A DNA stretch of 64,000 bases from Mycobacterium sp. AT1 (GTDB lineage Bacteria; Actinomycetota; Actinomycetes; Mycobacteriales; Mycobacteriaceae), in NCBI RefSeq assembly GCF_002043095.1, contig NZ_MVOC01000048.1, forward strand, positions 62,001-126,000, given 5' to 3'. Shown in pieces: positions 1-8,746 of the stretch (position 1 is its first letter; each line of letters begins with the position of its first letter). A program made the position numbers and the translations under genes. A model generated the notes under the pieces. It was given only the letters and a program-made list of their open reading frames with translations. It did no database searches and was not told the origin of the DNA.

Positions 1-1
1 G

Positions 2-817
2 ATGTCGTCGATGGGTCGCGGCGGCCTGCAGTTCATGCTCATCATCTGGCTGCAGGGCATCTGGCTTCCGTTGCACGGCTACAGCTTCGAATCCACCCCG
101 CTGTGGGCGGGCATCTATCTGCTGCCCATCACCGTCGGCTTCCTGGTGGCCGGGCCCATCGCGGGCTCGCTGTCGGACCGCTTCGGCGCCCGGCCGTTCA
201 CCGTCGGCGGCATGCTGCTGATGGCCGCGACGTTCATCGCGCTGGTGCTGATCCCCGTCAACTTCGACTACTGGGTCTTTGCGGTGTTGGTCTTCCTCAA
301 CGGTCTTGGCGGCGGCATCTTCACCGCCCCCAACACCGCGGCGATCATGTCGAGCGTGCCCGCCGCCCAGCGCGGTGCGGCGTCCGGCGTGCGTGCGACG
401 TTCTTCAACGCGGGCTCGTCACTGTCGATCGGCGTGTTCTTCTCCCTGATGGTCGTCGGCCTGGCCAACACCTTGCCGTCGGCGATGAGCAATGGGCTTC
501 AGGCGCAAGGGGTTTCGTCCTCCGTCGCCAACGACGTGGCGAGTCTCCCGCCGGTCGGCAGCCTGTTCGCGGCATTCCTCGGCTACAACCCGATGGGTGA
601 GTTGCTCGGGCCGTCGGGCGCGCTGACCCAGCCAGGCGTCAACGCCGACGTGCTGACCGGAAAGACGTTCTTCCCGCAGCTCATCACCGAACCGTTCCAC
701 TCCGGGCTGAGCGTGGTGTTCATCGCCGCCGCGGTGATGATGCTGCTCGGCGCGGCGGCGTCGCTGTTCAACCCGGGCCGCTACGGCTCGGAGGCGGGCG
801 CCGACAACGCGGCGTGA
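2..817 (+). CDS. MFS transporter, DHA2-like, C-terminal part (5' end outside window)
   Basis: Last 271 residues of a major facilitator superfamily exporter, probably a drug:H+ antiporter of the 14-helix DHA2 (EmrB/QacA) group in the inner membrane. The window begins inside the gene, so the methionine at base 2 is not taken as the true start. Visible are successive hydrophobic segments, the cytoplasmic-loop signature SLSDRFGARP at residues 56-65, a glycine-rich helix (GLGGGIFTAP, 101-110), and a long non-membrane stretch (about 160-235) before the last helix, which is typical of DHA2 proteins. The tail is short and polar. The gene converges on xthA with one base between the stops. Substrate cannot be read from the sequence. 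Confidence 0.85.
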   Translation: MSSMGRGGLQFMLIIWLQGIWLPLHGYSFESTPLWAGIYLLPITVGFLVAGPIAGSLSDRFGARPFTVGGMLLMAATFIALVLIPVNFDYWVFAVLVFLNGLGGGIFTAPNTAAIMSSVPAAQRGAASGVRATFFNAGSSLSIGVFFSLMVVGLANTLPSAMSNGLQAQGVSSSVANDVASLPPVGSLFAAFLGYNPMGELLGPSGALTQPGVNADVLTGKTFFPQLITEPFHSGLSVVFIAAAVMMLLGAAASLFNPGRYGSEAGADNAA

Positions 818-818
818 C

Positions 819-1616
819 CTATCCGGAGAGATCCACCCACACCGGTGCGTGATCACTCGGCGCGGGGGTGCCCTTCTTGCCGGGCTTGCGTTCGTCGCGC
901 GCGATCTCGGCGTGGCTCACCTGGGCGGCCAGCGCCGCCGAACCGAGGATGAAGTCGATGCGCATGCCTTGGCGCTTGGGGAATCTCAGCTGCGTGTAGT
1001 CCCAGTAGGTGAAGTTGCCCGGCGGCGGCGTGAACGGCCGGACCACGTCGGTGAACCGACTCTCGATGGAGCGGAACGCCGCCCGCTCTTGTTCGGTGAC
1101 GTGGGTGCTGCCCTTGAACACCTCGACGTCCCACACGTCGTCGTCGGTCGGCGCGATGTTCCAGTCTCCGACCAGTGCGATCGGCGTCGACGGGTCGTCG
1201 GCCAGCCAGCCGGAGGCGGTGTCGTCAAGTGCGGCAAGCCATTCCAGCTTGTACGCATAGTGCGGGTCCTCGATCGTGCGCCCGTTGGGCACGTACAGGC
1301 TCCAGACCCGCACTCCGCCGCACGTCGCGCCGATCGCCCTGGCCTCGTCGGCCTCGTTGAACGCGGGCTGGCCCGCGAAGCCGAGCGCGACGTCGTCGAG
1401 CCCGACCCTCGACGCGATCGCGACGCCGTTCCACTGGTTGTGCCCGACGTGCGCCACCTCGTAGCCCAGCGCGGCGAACGGCATCGTCGGGAACTGGTCG
1501 TCCTTGCACTTGGTTTCCTGCATGGCCAGCACGTCGACGTCGGCGCGCTCCAGCCAGCTGGTGACCCGATCGATTCGGGAGCGGATAGAGTTGACGTTCC
1601 AGGTGGCCAGTCGCAC
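819..1616 (-). CDS. xthA: Exodeoxyribonuclease III (AP endonuclease)
   Basis: Mg-dependent AP endonuclease/3'-5' exonuclease of the endonuclease-exonuclease-phosphatase fold, acting in base excision repair. The 265-residue protein starts with a GTG codon directly at the family N-terminus (MRLATWNVNSIRSR). Visible motifs are the metal-binding Glu34 in MQETKCKD, the DxN pair in VGDWNIAP, and the C-terminal SDHAPVWVDL with the catalytic Asp-His pair. Length matches the family. It is the last gene of a minus-strand run def, GNAT, xthA, with only four bases between the GNAT stop and its start. The same order (Rv0429c-Rv0427c) is known in M. tuberculosis. Confidence 0.95.
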   Translation of the reverse strand: MRLATWNVNSIRSRIDRVTSWLERADVDVLAMQETKCKDDQFPTMPFAALGYEVAHVGHNQWNGVAIASRVGLDDVALGFAGQPAFNEADEARAIGATCGGVRVWSLYVPNGRTIEDPHYAYKLEWLAALDDTASGWLADDPSTPIALVGDWNIAPTDDDVWDVEVFKGSTHVTEQERAAFRSIESRFTDVVRPFTPPPGNFTYWDYTQLRFPKRQGMRIDFILGSAALAAQVSHAEIARDERKPGKKGTPAPSDHAPVWVDLSG

Positions 1617-1620
1617 GCGG

Positions 1621-2508
1621 TTACCCTAGCGACACGTAGCGGGACCGGTGGTGCACCCCGAAGCCCGTCGACTCGTAGAGCCTGGTCGCGGGGGCATTGT
1701 CGGCCAAAACTTGGACGTAGGCGCGGGTCGCCCCCTGCTCGAAGGCCCATGCCAGCAGCCCGTCGCACAGCGTTCGCGCGAGCCCCCGGCGGCGGGCATC
1801 CTCGGCGACGTGCACCGATGACAGCCCGGCCCAGCGGGTGCCGTCGGGCGCCGCGGTGACGGCCACCCGACCGACCGCGGCGTCCTCCAGGGTCCCGAAC
1901 GCGACGACGCCGTCGACGACCGCGGTGAGCACGTCGACTGGCACCTGCCGGGGATGCAGGCGCAACCACGCGTCGTCCGGCCGTGGCGTCACCCACAGTG
2001 ATGCGCCGACGGCGCCATCGGTCAATTGCCGTGCCATGACCACGTTCTCGCCGTCGGTCGGCTTATCTGTCGGGAGGCGGAAGAGCCGGTCCGGCACGGC
2101 GAGCAGTGCCCGAGCTCCGCGGGCGGCGTACCAGTTTGCGATCTCGTCGAGGTGCTCGCCGGGGGTGGGCAGCAGCGGCACCGCCGAGTTCGCCCGCCTG
2201 GTGACGCCGTGGCCGAACCGCAGCAGCCAGCCGTCGAGCCACTCGTGCTCGACCCCGGGCCAGCCCAGCGCCGCTGCGTGTTCGAGGTTGCGGATGTCGC
2301 GATTGCGTACCGGCGCGGTGGACAGCGGCCTGATCGACACCACGTCGGCCGTCGAGACGGTCACCACGTCGCCGGCCTTGGTCTCGACCAGAAGCGTCGG
2401 TCCGACCTCGCGCAGATGCCCGACGGCGTCGCTCATCGGCGGCACCGAACCCGCAGGCAGGCGGTAGCGCAGGCTGACCCTGGTGCCGACCTCCGGAAGC
2501 TCAACCAC
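1621..2508 (-). CDS. GNAT family N-acetyltransferase (Rv0428c-like)
   Basis: Probable acetyl-CoA-dependent N-acetyltransferase of 295 residues. The first 60 or so residues form a small beta-rich SH3-like module (RVSLRYRLP and following). The C-terminal half carries a GNAT core: the stretch VHVAEDARRRGLARTLCDG has the R/Q-x-x-G-x-A acetyl-CoA-binding signature, and the end (NAPATRLYESTGFGVHHRSRY) is the usual final GNAT strand. The acceptor substrate is unknown. The GTG start lies 9 bases after the def stop, and translation is probably coupled with def and xthA. The neighbourhood matches Rv0427c-Rv0429c of M. tuberculosis. Confidence 0.88.
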   Translation of the reverse strand: MVELPEVGTRVSLRYRLPAGSVPPMSDAVGHLREVGPTLLVETKAGDVVTVSTADVVSIRPLSTAPVRNRDIRNLEHAAALGWPGVEHEWLDGWLLRFGHGVTRRANSAVPLLPTPGEHLDEIANWYAARGARALLAVPDRLFRLPTDKPTDGENVVMARQLTDGAVGASLWVTPRPDDAWLRLHPRQVPVDVLTAVVDGVVAFGTLEDAAVGRVAVTAAPDGTRWAGLSSVHVAEDARRRGLARTLCDGLLAWAFEQGATRAYVQVLADNAPATRLYESTGFGVHHRSRYVSLG

Positions 2509-2517
2509 GGTGGAACA

Positions 2518-3111
2518 TCAGTGTCCGAACGGGTCGGGATCCTCGCCCGGCGTCCACGACAGCCCTGGCACACCCCACCCGTTGGACTTCACGGCCCGCT
2601 TCGCCGCACGGGCGTGCCTGCCGATCAACTTGTCGACGTAGAGGAACCCGTCGAGGTGTCCGGTCTCGTGCTGCAGCATCCGGGCAAACAGGCCGTTGCC
2701 CTCCAGCGTGATGGGCGTCCCGTCGGCGTCGAGTCCCGTCACGCGCGCCCAACTGGCCCGGCCCGTCGGGAACGACTCGCCGGGAACCGACAGACAACCC
2801 TCGTCGTCGTTGTCGGGATCGGGCATCGTCTCCGGCACCTCGGAGGTCTCGAGCACCGGGTTGACGATCACGCCACGACGGCGGGTCGCGCGACCGCGCT
2901 CGTCGGCGCAGTCGTAGACGAACACGCGCTTGGAGACCCCGATCTGGTTGGCGGCCAACCCGACACCGTTGGCTTCATCCATCGTGTCGTATAGATCTTG
3001 GATGAGATCTGCCAGCTCTGCGGGCAACGACCCGTCGTCATCGACGGGGATCGGACTGGTCGCAGTGTGCAGGACGGGATCTCCCACGATGCGGATGGGT
3101 ACGACGGCCAT
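2518..3111 (-). CDS. def: Peptide deformylase
   Basis: Removes the formyl group from the N-terminal Met of new proteins in the cytoplasm. The 197-residue product shows all three metalloprotease motifs: GVGLAANQIG (about 49-58), EGCLSVPG with metal ligand Cys106, and QHETGHLDG with His148, catalytic Glu149 and His152. The third motif has Gly where many deformylases have Asp; I recall this as normal in the actinobacterial branch. The open frame extends 18 codons further upstream, but the ATG at 3111 gives the family N-terminus MAVVPIRIVGDPVL and the M. tuberculosis length. First gene of the def-GNAT-xthA run, divergent from the DUF3263 gene. Confidence 0.96.
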   Translation of the reverse strand: MAVVPIRIVGDPVLHTATSPIPVDDDGSLPAELADLIQDLYDTMDEANGVGLAANQIGVSKRVFVYDCADERGRATRRRGVIVNPVLETSEVPETMPDPDNDDEGCLSVPGESFPTGRASWARVTGLDADGTPITLEGNGLFARMLQHETGHLDGFLYVDKLIGRHARAAKRAVKSNGWGVPGLSWTPGEDPDPFGH

Positions 3112-3246
3112 GCGGAGAAGATTAGTGGGCGAGCTCTCGGCTGCCGACTCGCGGGCAAGGGTCACGGCTCCAACGGGTCTGCCGTGGTTGAATGTGGGCC
3201 GTCACCACCGGAATGTCTTGAGTGTTTGGAAGGGTCCACAGAGCAA

Positions 3247-3555
3247 ATGGACGGCGCCATTGCGCGGACTGAAAAGTCCGGGGACGACGAGGCTCTCGCC
3301 GACGGCCTGAACCGCCGCGAACATGACATCCTTGCGTTCGAACGGCAGTGGTGGAAGTACGCGGGTTCCAAGGAAGACGCGATCAAAGAACTCTTCTCCA
3401 TGTCGGCGACGCGCTACTACCAGGTGCTCAACGCACTTGTCGACCGTCCCGAAGCCCTCGCTGTCGATCCCATGCTGGTGAAGCGACTCCGACGCGTGCG
3501 GGCCAGTCGCCAAAAGGCCCGGGCCGCGCGCCGCCTCGGCTTCGACGTGACGTGA
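3247..3555 (+). CDS. DUF3263 family protein (Rv0430-like)
   Basis: Small basic protein of 102 residues, conserved in mycobacteria next to def, with no established biochemical role. The centre (residues about 25-75) reads as a helical bundle: REHDILAFERQWWKYAGSKEDAIKELF, then SATRYYQVLNALVDRPEAL. This resembles a helix-turn-helix with recognition helix, so DNA binding is plausible but inferred. The C-terminus is rich in Arg and Lys (RRVRASRQKARAARR). The open frame runs back to base 2998, overlapping def antisense. The ATG at 3247 gives the length I recall for Rv0430. The next gene is virR, 43 bases downstream on the same strand. Confidence 0.85.
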   Translation: MDGAIARTEKSGDDEALADGLNRREHDILAFERQWWKYAGSKEDAIKELFSMSATRYYQVLNALVDRPEALAVDPMLVKRLRRVRASRQKARAARRLGFDVT

Positions 3556-3598
3556 TCGGTACCTAACGGTTTTCGCCCTTCGGGGGCGGCTCGATACA

Positions 3599-4075
3599 GT
3601 GAGTGCGATGAATCAACGAGACTCCTCCGGGTTGCCGCTGCGCGCCATGGTCATGGTGCTGCTGTTTCTCGGTGTCGTGTTTCTGTTGGTTGGCTTCCAA
3701 GCCCTCGGCTCCGGTGACGACGACGACGCCAGCTCGTCGGGTGCCACCACCACCGTGACCACCACCACGGCTCCGACATCGGAGACCTCCGAACCGGCCG
3801 CCGCCAAGCCCGACGTCCGGGTGTTCAACACCTCCGAGATCGCCGGCCTGGCCGATCAGACCGCCACCCGACTGCGCGACGCGGAGTGGAACGTCACCGA
3901 GACCGGGAACCTCACCCTGGAGGGCGTCACCGCGACGACCGTGTACTTCGGCGAGGCGCCGGGGGAGAAGGAAGCCGCCGACGAGATCGGCACGCTACTC
4001 GGCGCGGCCGTTGAACCCAGGACACCCGCGGTCGCAGAACAACCGCCCGGCGTGATCGTGGCAGTCACCGGTTAG
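3599..4075 (+). CDS. virR: VirR-like LytR_C domain membrane protein
   Basis: Homolog of M. tuberculosis Rv0431 (VirR), which is known to affect envelope integrity and extracellular vesicle release. The 158-residue product has a short N-terminus, one membrane helix (about residues 16-37, RAMVMVLLFLGVVFLLVGF), a Thr/Ser-rich linker (45-70), and a C-terminal LytR_C domain beginning DVRVFNTSEIAGLADQTATRLRD. Topology is inferred as N-terminus inside and LytR_C domain outside. The GTG at 3599 gives the longest frame; ATG at 3608 (MNQRDSSG) is an equally good start. It sits between the DUF3263 gene and sodC, 10 bases before sodC, the same order as in M. tuberculosis. Confidence 0.9.
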   Translation: MSAMNQRDSSGLPLRAMVMVLLFLGVVFLLVGFQALGSGDDDDASSSGATTTVTTTTAPTSETSEPAAAKPDVRVFNTSEIAGLADQTATRLRDAEWNVTETGNLTLEGVTATTVYFGEAPGEKEAADEIGTLLGAAVEPRTPAVAEQPPGVIVAVTG

Positions 4076-4085
4076 GCTTTCCGGC

Positions 4086-4793
4086 ATGCCGATCTCTGCC
4101 CCGCTCCGCCTTCTCGCCGCCGCGGCACTCATCGTTCCCATCGCGGCCGCGTGCTCCCCGTATGAGCCCGTCGCCACACAGCCTGGAACCACTCCACCGG
4201 TGTGGACCGGTTCGCCGCCCCCGTCGGCCGCGGGCGAGGCAGGAGAGGGCGCCGAAGGCACCACGACCACGACCGGCGAGACGCTCACCGCCGACCTGAA
4301 GACCGCGGACGGCACGTCGGTGGCAACCGCGGAGTTCGTGTTCTCCGGCGGGTACGCCACGGTCACCGTCAAGACCACCGCGTCGGGCCAGCTGACGCCC
4401 GGTTTCCACGGCATGCACATCCACTCGGTGGGCAAGTGCGAGCCGGCCTCGGTCGCCCCGACCGGCGGCGCGCCCGGCGACTTCAACTCCGCGGGTGCGC
4501 ACTTCCAGGTCGGCGGCCACTCCGGGCATCCGGCCAGCGGCGATCTCTCGTCGTTGCAGGTGCGCACCGACGGTTCGGCGATGTCGGTGACCACCACCGA
4601 CGCCTTCACCGCAGCCGATCTGGAGGCCGGCACCAAGACGGCCATCATCATCCACGAGAAGGCCGACAACTTCGCCAACATCCCGCCGGAGCGCTACCAG
4701 CAGGTGAACGGCACGCCCGGCCCCGACGAGACGACGATGGCCACCGGTGACGCCGGTAAGCGGGTGGCGTGCGGTGTCATTTCCCCCGAGTGA
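4086..4793 (+). CDS. sodC: Cu/Zn superoxide dismutase, lipoprotein
   Basis: Dismutates superoxide outside the cytoplasmic membrane, protecting the envelope. The 235-residue precursor has a lipoprotein signal peptide with lipobox ending at Cys23 (PIAAAC), a Pro/Gly/Thr-rich linker (25-65), and the SOD beta-barrel. Copper ligands are visible as His111 and His113 (HGMHIH), His139 (SAGAHF) and His190 (IIIHEKADN). Cys118 is placed to form the conserved disulfide. The zinc loop (about 130-155) is unusually Gly-rich; M. tuberculosis SodC is reported to lack bound zinc, so metal content here should not be assumed. The 3' end overlaps the likely start of the next gene. Confidence 0.95.
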   Translation: MPISAPLRLLAAAALIVPIAAACSPYEPVATQPGTTPPVWTGSPPPSAAGEAGEGAEGTTTTTGETLTADLKTADGTSVATAEFVFSGGYATVTVKTTASGQLTPGFHGMHIHSVGKCEPASVAPTGGAPGDFNSAGAHFQVGGHSGHPASGDLSSLQVRTDGSAMSVTTTDAFTAADLEAGTKTAIIIHEKADNFANIPPERYQQVNGTPGPDETTMATGDAGKRVACGVISPE

Positions 4794-5925
4794 GTCGACG
4801 GTTGGTCCGAGACCCCAACGGATCGACTTCAAGGGGTCGGCCCGGCCAACCATCGGGGTTGAGTGGGAGTTCGCGCTCGTCGACCGCGAGACGCGTGAGC
4901 TGAGCAACGAAGCGGCGGCGGTGATCGCCGAAATCGGCGAGAGTCCGCACGTCCACAAGGAATTGCTCCGCAACACCGTCGAAGTCGTCACGGGGATCTG
5001 TGACAACGCGAATGAGGCGATGGACGATCTGCGGGCGACCCTCGCGCCGGCCCGTCGGATCGTGCGGGCCAGGGGGATGGAGCTGTTTTGCGCGGGCACC
5101 CATCCGTTCGCCAAGTGGTCGGCCGAGCAGTTGACCGACGCTCCGCGCTACGCCGAGCTGATCAAGCGCACTCAGTGGTGGGGCAGGCAGATGCTGATCT
5201 GGGGCGTGCACGTGCACGTCGGGGTTTCCTCTGCGCACAAGGTCATGCCGATCATCACCTCGCTGCTGAACCACTACCCGCACCTGCTGGCGCTCTCGGC
5301 CTCGTCGCCGTACTGGGACGGTGGCGACACCGGGTACGCCAGCAACCGAGCGATGATGTTCCAGCAGTTGCCGACCGCCGGCCTGCCCTTCCACTTCCAG
5401 GAGTGGTCGCAGTTCGAGCAGTTCGTTCATGATCAGAAGAAGACCGGCATCATCGATCACATGAACGAAATCCGTTGGGACATAAGGCCTTCGCCTCATC
5501 TGGGCACCATCGAGGTGCGCATCTTCGACGGAATCTCCAACATCGCCGAACTCGGTGCGTTGGTGGCGTTGACCCACTGCTTGATCGTCGACCTGGACCG
5601 CCGCCTCGACGCAGGCGAACACCTGCCGACGATGCCGCCGTGGCACGTGCAGGAGAACAAGTGGCGGGCCGCGCGATACGGCCTCGACGCGGTCATCATT
5701 CTCGACGAGGACAGCAACGAGCGTCTGGTCACCGAGGATCTCGACGACCTGCTGAACAAGTTGGAACCGGTGGCGAGGTCTTTGGGCTGCGCCGACGAGT
5801 TGGCGCAGGTGTCCAGCATCTACCAGACGGGCGCGTCGTATCAGCGCCAGCGGCAGGTCGCCGATGACAACGACGGCAATCTGAAGGCCGTCGTCGACGC
5901 GCTCATCGCCGAGCTGGTTCTGTAG
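4774..5925 (+). CDS. GCS2-type carboxylate-amine ligase (YbdK family, Rv0433-like)
   Basis: Predicted ATP-dependent glutamate-cysteine ligase-like enzyme of the YbdK branch. Its in vivo role is not settled, since mycobacteria make mycothiol rather than glutathione. Key stretches are GVEWEFALVD near the N-terminus (the glutamate-binding acidic motif), WGVHVHVGVS in the middle, and IRWDIRPSPHLGTIEVRIFDG (about 240), all characteristic of the family. The open frame starts at ATG 4747, deep inside sodC. GTG at 4774 gives 383 residues and only a 20-base overlap and is preferred, but neither has a strong ribosome-binding site. Order virR-sodC-this gene-LON protein is the M. tuberculosis order. Confidence 0.85.
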   Translation: MSFPPSESTVGPRPQRIDFKGSARPTIGVEWEFALVDRETRELSNEAAAVIAEIGESPHVHKELLRNTVEVVTGICDNANEAMDDLRATLAPARRIVRARGMELFCAGTHPFAKWSAEQLTDAPRYAELIKRTQWWGRQMLIWGVHVHVGVSSAHKVMPIITSLLNHYPHLLALSASSPYWDGGDTGYASNRAMMFQQLPTAGLPFHFQEWSQFEQFVHDQKKTGIIDHMNEIRWDIRPSPHLGTIEVRIFDGISNIAELGALVALTHCLIVDLDRRLDAGEHLPTMPPWHVQENKWRAARYGLDAVIILDEDSNERLVTEDLDDLLNKLEPVARSLGCADELAQVSSIYQTGASYQRQRQVADDNDGNLKAVVDALIAELVL

Positions 5926-5950
5926 CTTCGCGGGCGGGTAACCGACACCT

Positions 5951-6589
5951 GTGACGATCAGCCCGATGTTCCCGCTGGAGTCCGTGCGCCTGCCGGGTGA
6001 AGATCTGCCGCTACGCATCTTCGAGCCCCGCTATGGCGCGCTGGTCCGCGAATGCCTGAACGGTGCACGTGAGTTCGGCGTCGTCCTGATCGCCGCTGGG
6101 CGTGAGGTCGGCGGCGAGGACGCCCGATGCGACGTGGGCTCGATGGCGCACATCGTGGACTATCAGGACCTTGGTGAGGGCCGTTACCTCTTGGCATGCG
6201 AGATGCGCCAGCGGATCCGCGTGACGTCGTGGCTCGACGACGACCCGTACCCGCGCGCCGACGTCGAGGTGTGGCCCGACGAGCCGGGTCCGACGATCAC
6301 CGGTGACGACATCGCCGCGGTGGAGGACCGTCTGATGGCGATCTTCGAACGGGTCGCCGCCGCGCAGGAGGCGACACTTCCGTCGCGTTCCGAACTGCTC
6401 GGCGAGCCGGAGCCCGGAGACGACGCCGGAAAGCGGTTGTACGCGTTGTCGTCCCGCGTACCGATGGGCCAAGCCGACCGGTATGCGGTGCTCGCGGCAC
6501 CCTCTGCGGCCAAGCGGTTGGACGCATTGCGGGACGCCGTCGAAACCGTCGCCGCGATGATCGAGTTTCAGCTCGCCGAAGGTGAATAG
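5951..6589 (+). CDS. LON substrate-binding domain protein (Rv0434-like)
   Basis: Stand-alone LON N-terminal (substrate-binding) domain of 212 residues, with no ATPase or protease domain. Visible family signature: FPLESVRLPGEDLPLRIFEPRYGALV (residues 6-31), followed by the GVVLIAAGREVGGED strand and GEGRYLLACEMRQRIRV. The second half is helical. Such proteins are thought to bind unfolded or specific protein partners, but no partner is known. GTG start at 5951, 25 bases after the ligase gene. This is the last gene before synteny with M. tuberculosis is interrupted by the block 6695-21345. Confidence 0.9.
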   Translation: MTISPMFPLESVRLPGEDLPLRIFEPRYGALVRECLNGAREFGVVLIAAGREVGGEDARCDVGSMAHIVDYQDLGEGRYLLACEMRQRIRVTSWLDDDPYPRADVEVWPDEPGPTITGDDIAAVEDRLMAIFERVAAAQEATLPSRSELLGEPEPGDDAGKRLYALSSRVPMGQADRYAVLAAPSAAKRLDALRDAVETVAAMIEFQLAEGE

Positions 6590-6694
6590 TCCCACGTCAC
6601 CGTCGGTCTGACAGCTGATTGCCAGCAACGTCCCGGCAAATTGACTGGCCCGAGGTGAGAGGCTTTTTGGGTTGCTGCGGGAAGGAGCAAGCCA

Positions 6695-7027
6695 ATGGTC
6701 GCGCACAGTCTGGAAGTGGACGTGACGCATCTGCATGCCGGTGCAGACCGGTGCGTCGATGCGGCCGGGATCGCGTTGTCCGGCGCCGGCAATCTCGAAT
6801 CCAAGAGCCCGACAGCGGGGATGTTCGGTGACTTTCCCGCAGCCCATGCATTTCACGGGGCACTCGCGACGGCTCACCAGTCGCACGTCGAGCGGTTGCG
6901 AGAACACCACCGGTCGCTGACCGGAATCAGTGACAAGAGTCGTTCTGCGGCAGATGAATTCACGGCTCAGGACGCCTCTGGAGCCGAGTACCTTCGGGCG
7001 ACCGAAGCTCGTATTGACTCGGTCTGA
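6695..7027 (+). CDS. EspC-like (DUF2580) putative ESX secretion partner
   Basis: Small protein of 110 residues resembling the EspC/DUF2580 group of type VII secretion-associated proteins: all-helical, without Cys, with an N-terminal VDVTHLHAGADRCVDAAG segment, a Gly/Pro turn (ESKSPTAGMFGDFP, about 36-49) and a long second helix. There is no WXG motif. The C-terminus has EYLRATEARID but not a clean YxxxD/E secretion signal. A good ribosome-binding site GAAGGAG lies at 6681-6687. Its stop overlaps the next start (TGATG), so the two products are probably made in equal amounts and may pair. Family assignment is by pattern only. Confidence 0.65.
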   Translation: MVAHSLEVDVTHLHAGADRCVDAAGIALSGAGNLESKSPTAGMFGDFPAAHAFHGALATAHQSHVERLREHHRSLTGISDKSRSAADEFTAQDASGAEYLRATEARIDSV

Positions 7028-8202
7028 TGCCGCAGCCAACGGGATTCGTCAACTTCTCCGCCGGTGAATTGACCAGTGCGGCTGGCGGTGATCCGTGGCA
7101 GGTGAACGACGAACTTCAAGCCGGTGACGCAGATGCGATCAACGCCCAGGCCGACGCCTATCACGCCGCCGCAGGTTGTGTCGCGGAGGTCGAAGACGAT
7201 TTCGTCTCTGCCAAACAACGTTTCGAGAAAGGGTGGCGGCGCAACGGGACCGAACATCCGATCAACGACTCCCCCGAGGCAACCCAGGCTGCCGCAACCA
7301 TGAACCTGCAGAAGCCGCAACTGGCGAAGATCGCAGTCGACTTGGAGGATGTCGCGGCGGCGTTGGCGACGGCGCAGCGGACCTCCGACGGTGACATCGC
7401 CGGGCTGGACAACCTGCTGCACGGAATCGACGACGCAATCAGCCGCGCGAAGGCCGATAAGCAGGACCCCCAGCATTTGCACGACACTGCGGTCGCCGCG
7501 GTGCGGACGACTCTGGGCTCCGTGCAAGGCATTCGCAACACCTATGTGGGCACGATGGCTTCGGCCGAGGCGGCGATGAACGCCGTGACGGGTCAAGCGC
7601 CGGCCGCCGCGCCAGGTGGCGAGCCGGACGCAGGCAAACCGTCTGAGGAGGGCAAGCCTCCGACGGTGACGAAGGGAGACGTAGCGATCACGGCCGCGGG
7701 TGCAGTGGCAGGAGGCACCGCAGACGGCGTACGTCAGACGACACTGCGGCTGATCGACCAATCGCCAGGAACAGGGCCCGGCAAAGCCGACCCGGGATTG
7801 CTGAAGTGGCTGGAGGATCCGAAGATCGGCGGCGTCGAGCTGAAGGGCTTCTCGCGCGTCGGCGGGCTGACCGCCGCGGCCAGCGCCGTGCCCGCCGTCT
7901 TGTCCGACGTCCACGACGGCAACTCGGTGCCAGAGGCTGTGACGCGGGAGGGTGCCGGGACCGCCGCGGGCTTATACGCGGGTGCGGTGGGCGGTGGCTT
8001 CGTGGCGGATCTCGTCGCGGGTGGGGCAATCGGATCGGTGATCCCGGGGGCTGGAACAGCGGTTGGTTTGGTCGTGGGCGCCGGGGTCGGGGCGGCGACG
8101 GCCTTGGGTGCGTCCAAGGCGGTCGAGTGGGCCTGGAACCCTGTCTCGGACGCCGTGGGCAGCGCCGTCCACGGCGTGGAATCACTGTTCGGGTCCGGCT
8201 AG
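7027..8202 (+). CDS. Putative type VII-secreted effector with glycine-zipper C-terminus
   Basis: 391-residue protein of no firmly known function. Residues 1-180 form a helical domain (GDPWQVNDELQAGDADAI, then GWRRNG-EHPINDSPEA, then DLEDVAAALATAQ) seen at the N-terminus of many mycobacterial proteins encoded next to EspC-like genes, where it probably serves for export. Residues about 190-215 are a Pro/Gly/Lys linker. Residues 305-365 are rich in Gly, Ala and Val with GxxxG spacing (AVGGGFVADLVAGGAIG, VGLVVGAGVGAAT), like membrane-inserting glycine zippers of pore-forming toxins. Translationally coupled to the gene before it, and ten bases before the next. A secreted pore-former is an inference; a structural ESX substrate is the alternative. 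Confidence 0.6.
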   Translation: MPQPTGFVNFSAGELTSAAGGDPWQVNDELQAGDADAINAQADAYHAAAGCVAEVEDDFVSAKQRFEKGWRRNGTEHPINDSPEATQAAATMNLQKPQLAKIAVDLEDVAAALATAQRTSDGDIAGLDNLLHGIDDAISRAKADKQDPQHLHDTAVAAVRTTLGSVQGIRNTYVGTMASAEAAMNAVTGQAPAAAPGGEPDAGKPSEEGKPPTVTKGDVAITAAGAVAGGTADGVRQTTLRLIDQSPGTGPGKADPGLLKWLEDPKIGGVELKGFSRVGGLTAAASAVPAVLSDVHDGNSVPEAVTREGAGTAAGLYAGAVGGGFVADLVAGGAIGSVIPGAGTAVGLVVGAGVGAATALGASKAVEWAWNPVSDAVGSAVHGVESLFGSG

Positions 8203-8212
8203 GCGCGGGCCG

Positions 8213-8746
8213 ATGCGATTCGACGAGTTCATGCAGGAGTCCGGCGTCGGCGTGCACCCGGCGGACGTGCTCCCCGGTTTGGTCGTCGACGTTGGAGCGC
8301 AACCGGGCTGGACACTGTTGAACTCGGCTGTCGGGTTCCGGGTCTGGATTTGCCGTACCGATCCGTGCTTCGACGAGTTCTGCGCCAACGCGGTGCTGAC
8401 GATGCATCGCGTCGAGGCGGTATTGGATGCGGGTGAGGTGTTCGGCATGCTGGTCGACCAGCAGGTGCAGGGAGTGCCAGGATGTCGAGAGGTGCAGCGC
8501 GGACTGGTGGCGGCGACCGAGGGCCCCGGCGTCATTGGTTCGCTCGACATGGAGATCGTCCACGAGCGAGGCGTGATCGACGGCTCGTCGCGATCGCGGA
8601 TCGTCACGGCTGGAGAGGAGACGCTCATCGCGCAGCTCACGGTGACCGCCCTTCGCCGTTCACCAATGGAGCGGGACGGCGTCTGGCTGACGGTCCGAAC
8701 TGGCGTTCCGCCGGATCGCGTGCGCGAGGTCAGCGATGTCGGGTAG
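8213..8746 (+). CDS. Small soluble protein, possibly LpqN/LpqT-like fold
   Basis: Protein of 177 residues with no signal peptide, lipobox or membrane segment, so probably cytoplasmic. The pattern FMQESGVGVHPADVLPG, QPGWTLLNSAVGFRVWICRTDPCFDEFCANAVLTMHRVE and LDAGEVFGMLVDQQ recalls the fold of mycobacterial LpqN/LpqT proteins; this is a weak resemblance by eye. The open frame extends upstream inside the effector-like gene, but ATG 8213 is the first that avoids overlap. Its end overlaps the membrane protein gene by 11 bases. By position it could be a chaperone or part of an immunity function for the upstream protein. Confidence 0.5.
   Translation: MRFDEFMQESGVGVHPADVLPGLVVDVGAQPGWTLLNSAVGFRVWICRTDPCFDEFCANAVLTMHRVEAVLDAGEVFGMLVDQQVQGVPGCREVQRGLVAATEGPGVIGSLDMEIVHERGVIDGSSRSRIVTAGEETLIAQLTVTALRRSPMERDGVWLTVRTGVPPDRVREVSDVG

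Noticed and set aside
3574..3588. Small CGCCC-TTCGG-GGGCG hairpin before virR
   Set aside because: Five base pairs only; could be chance and has no clear role, since both flanking genes are co-directional.
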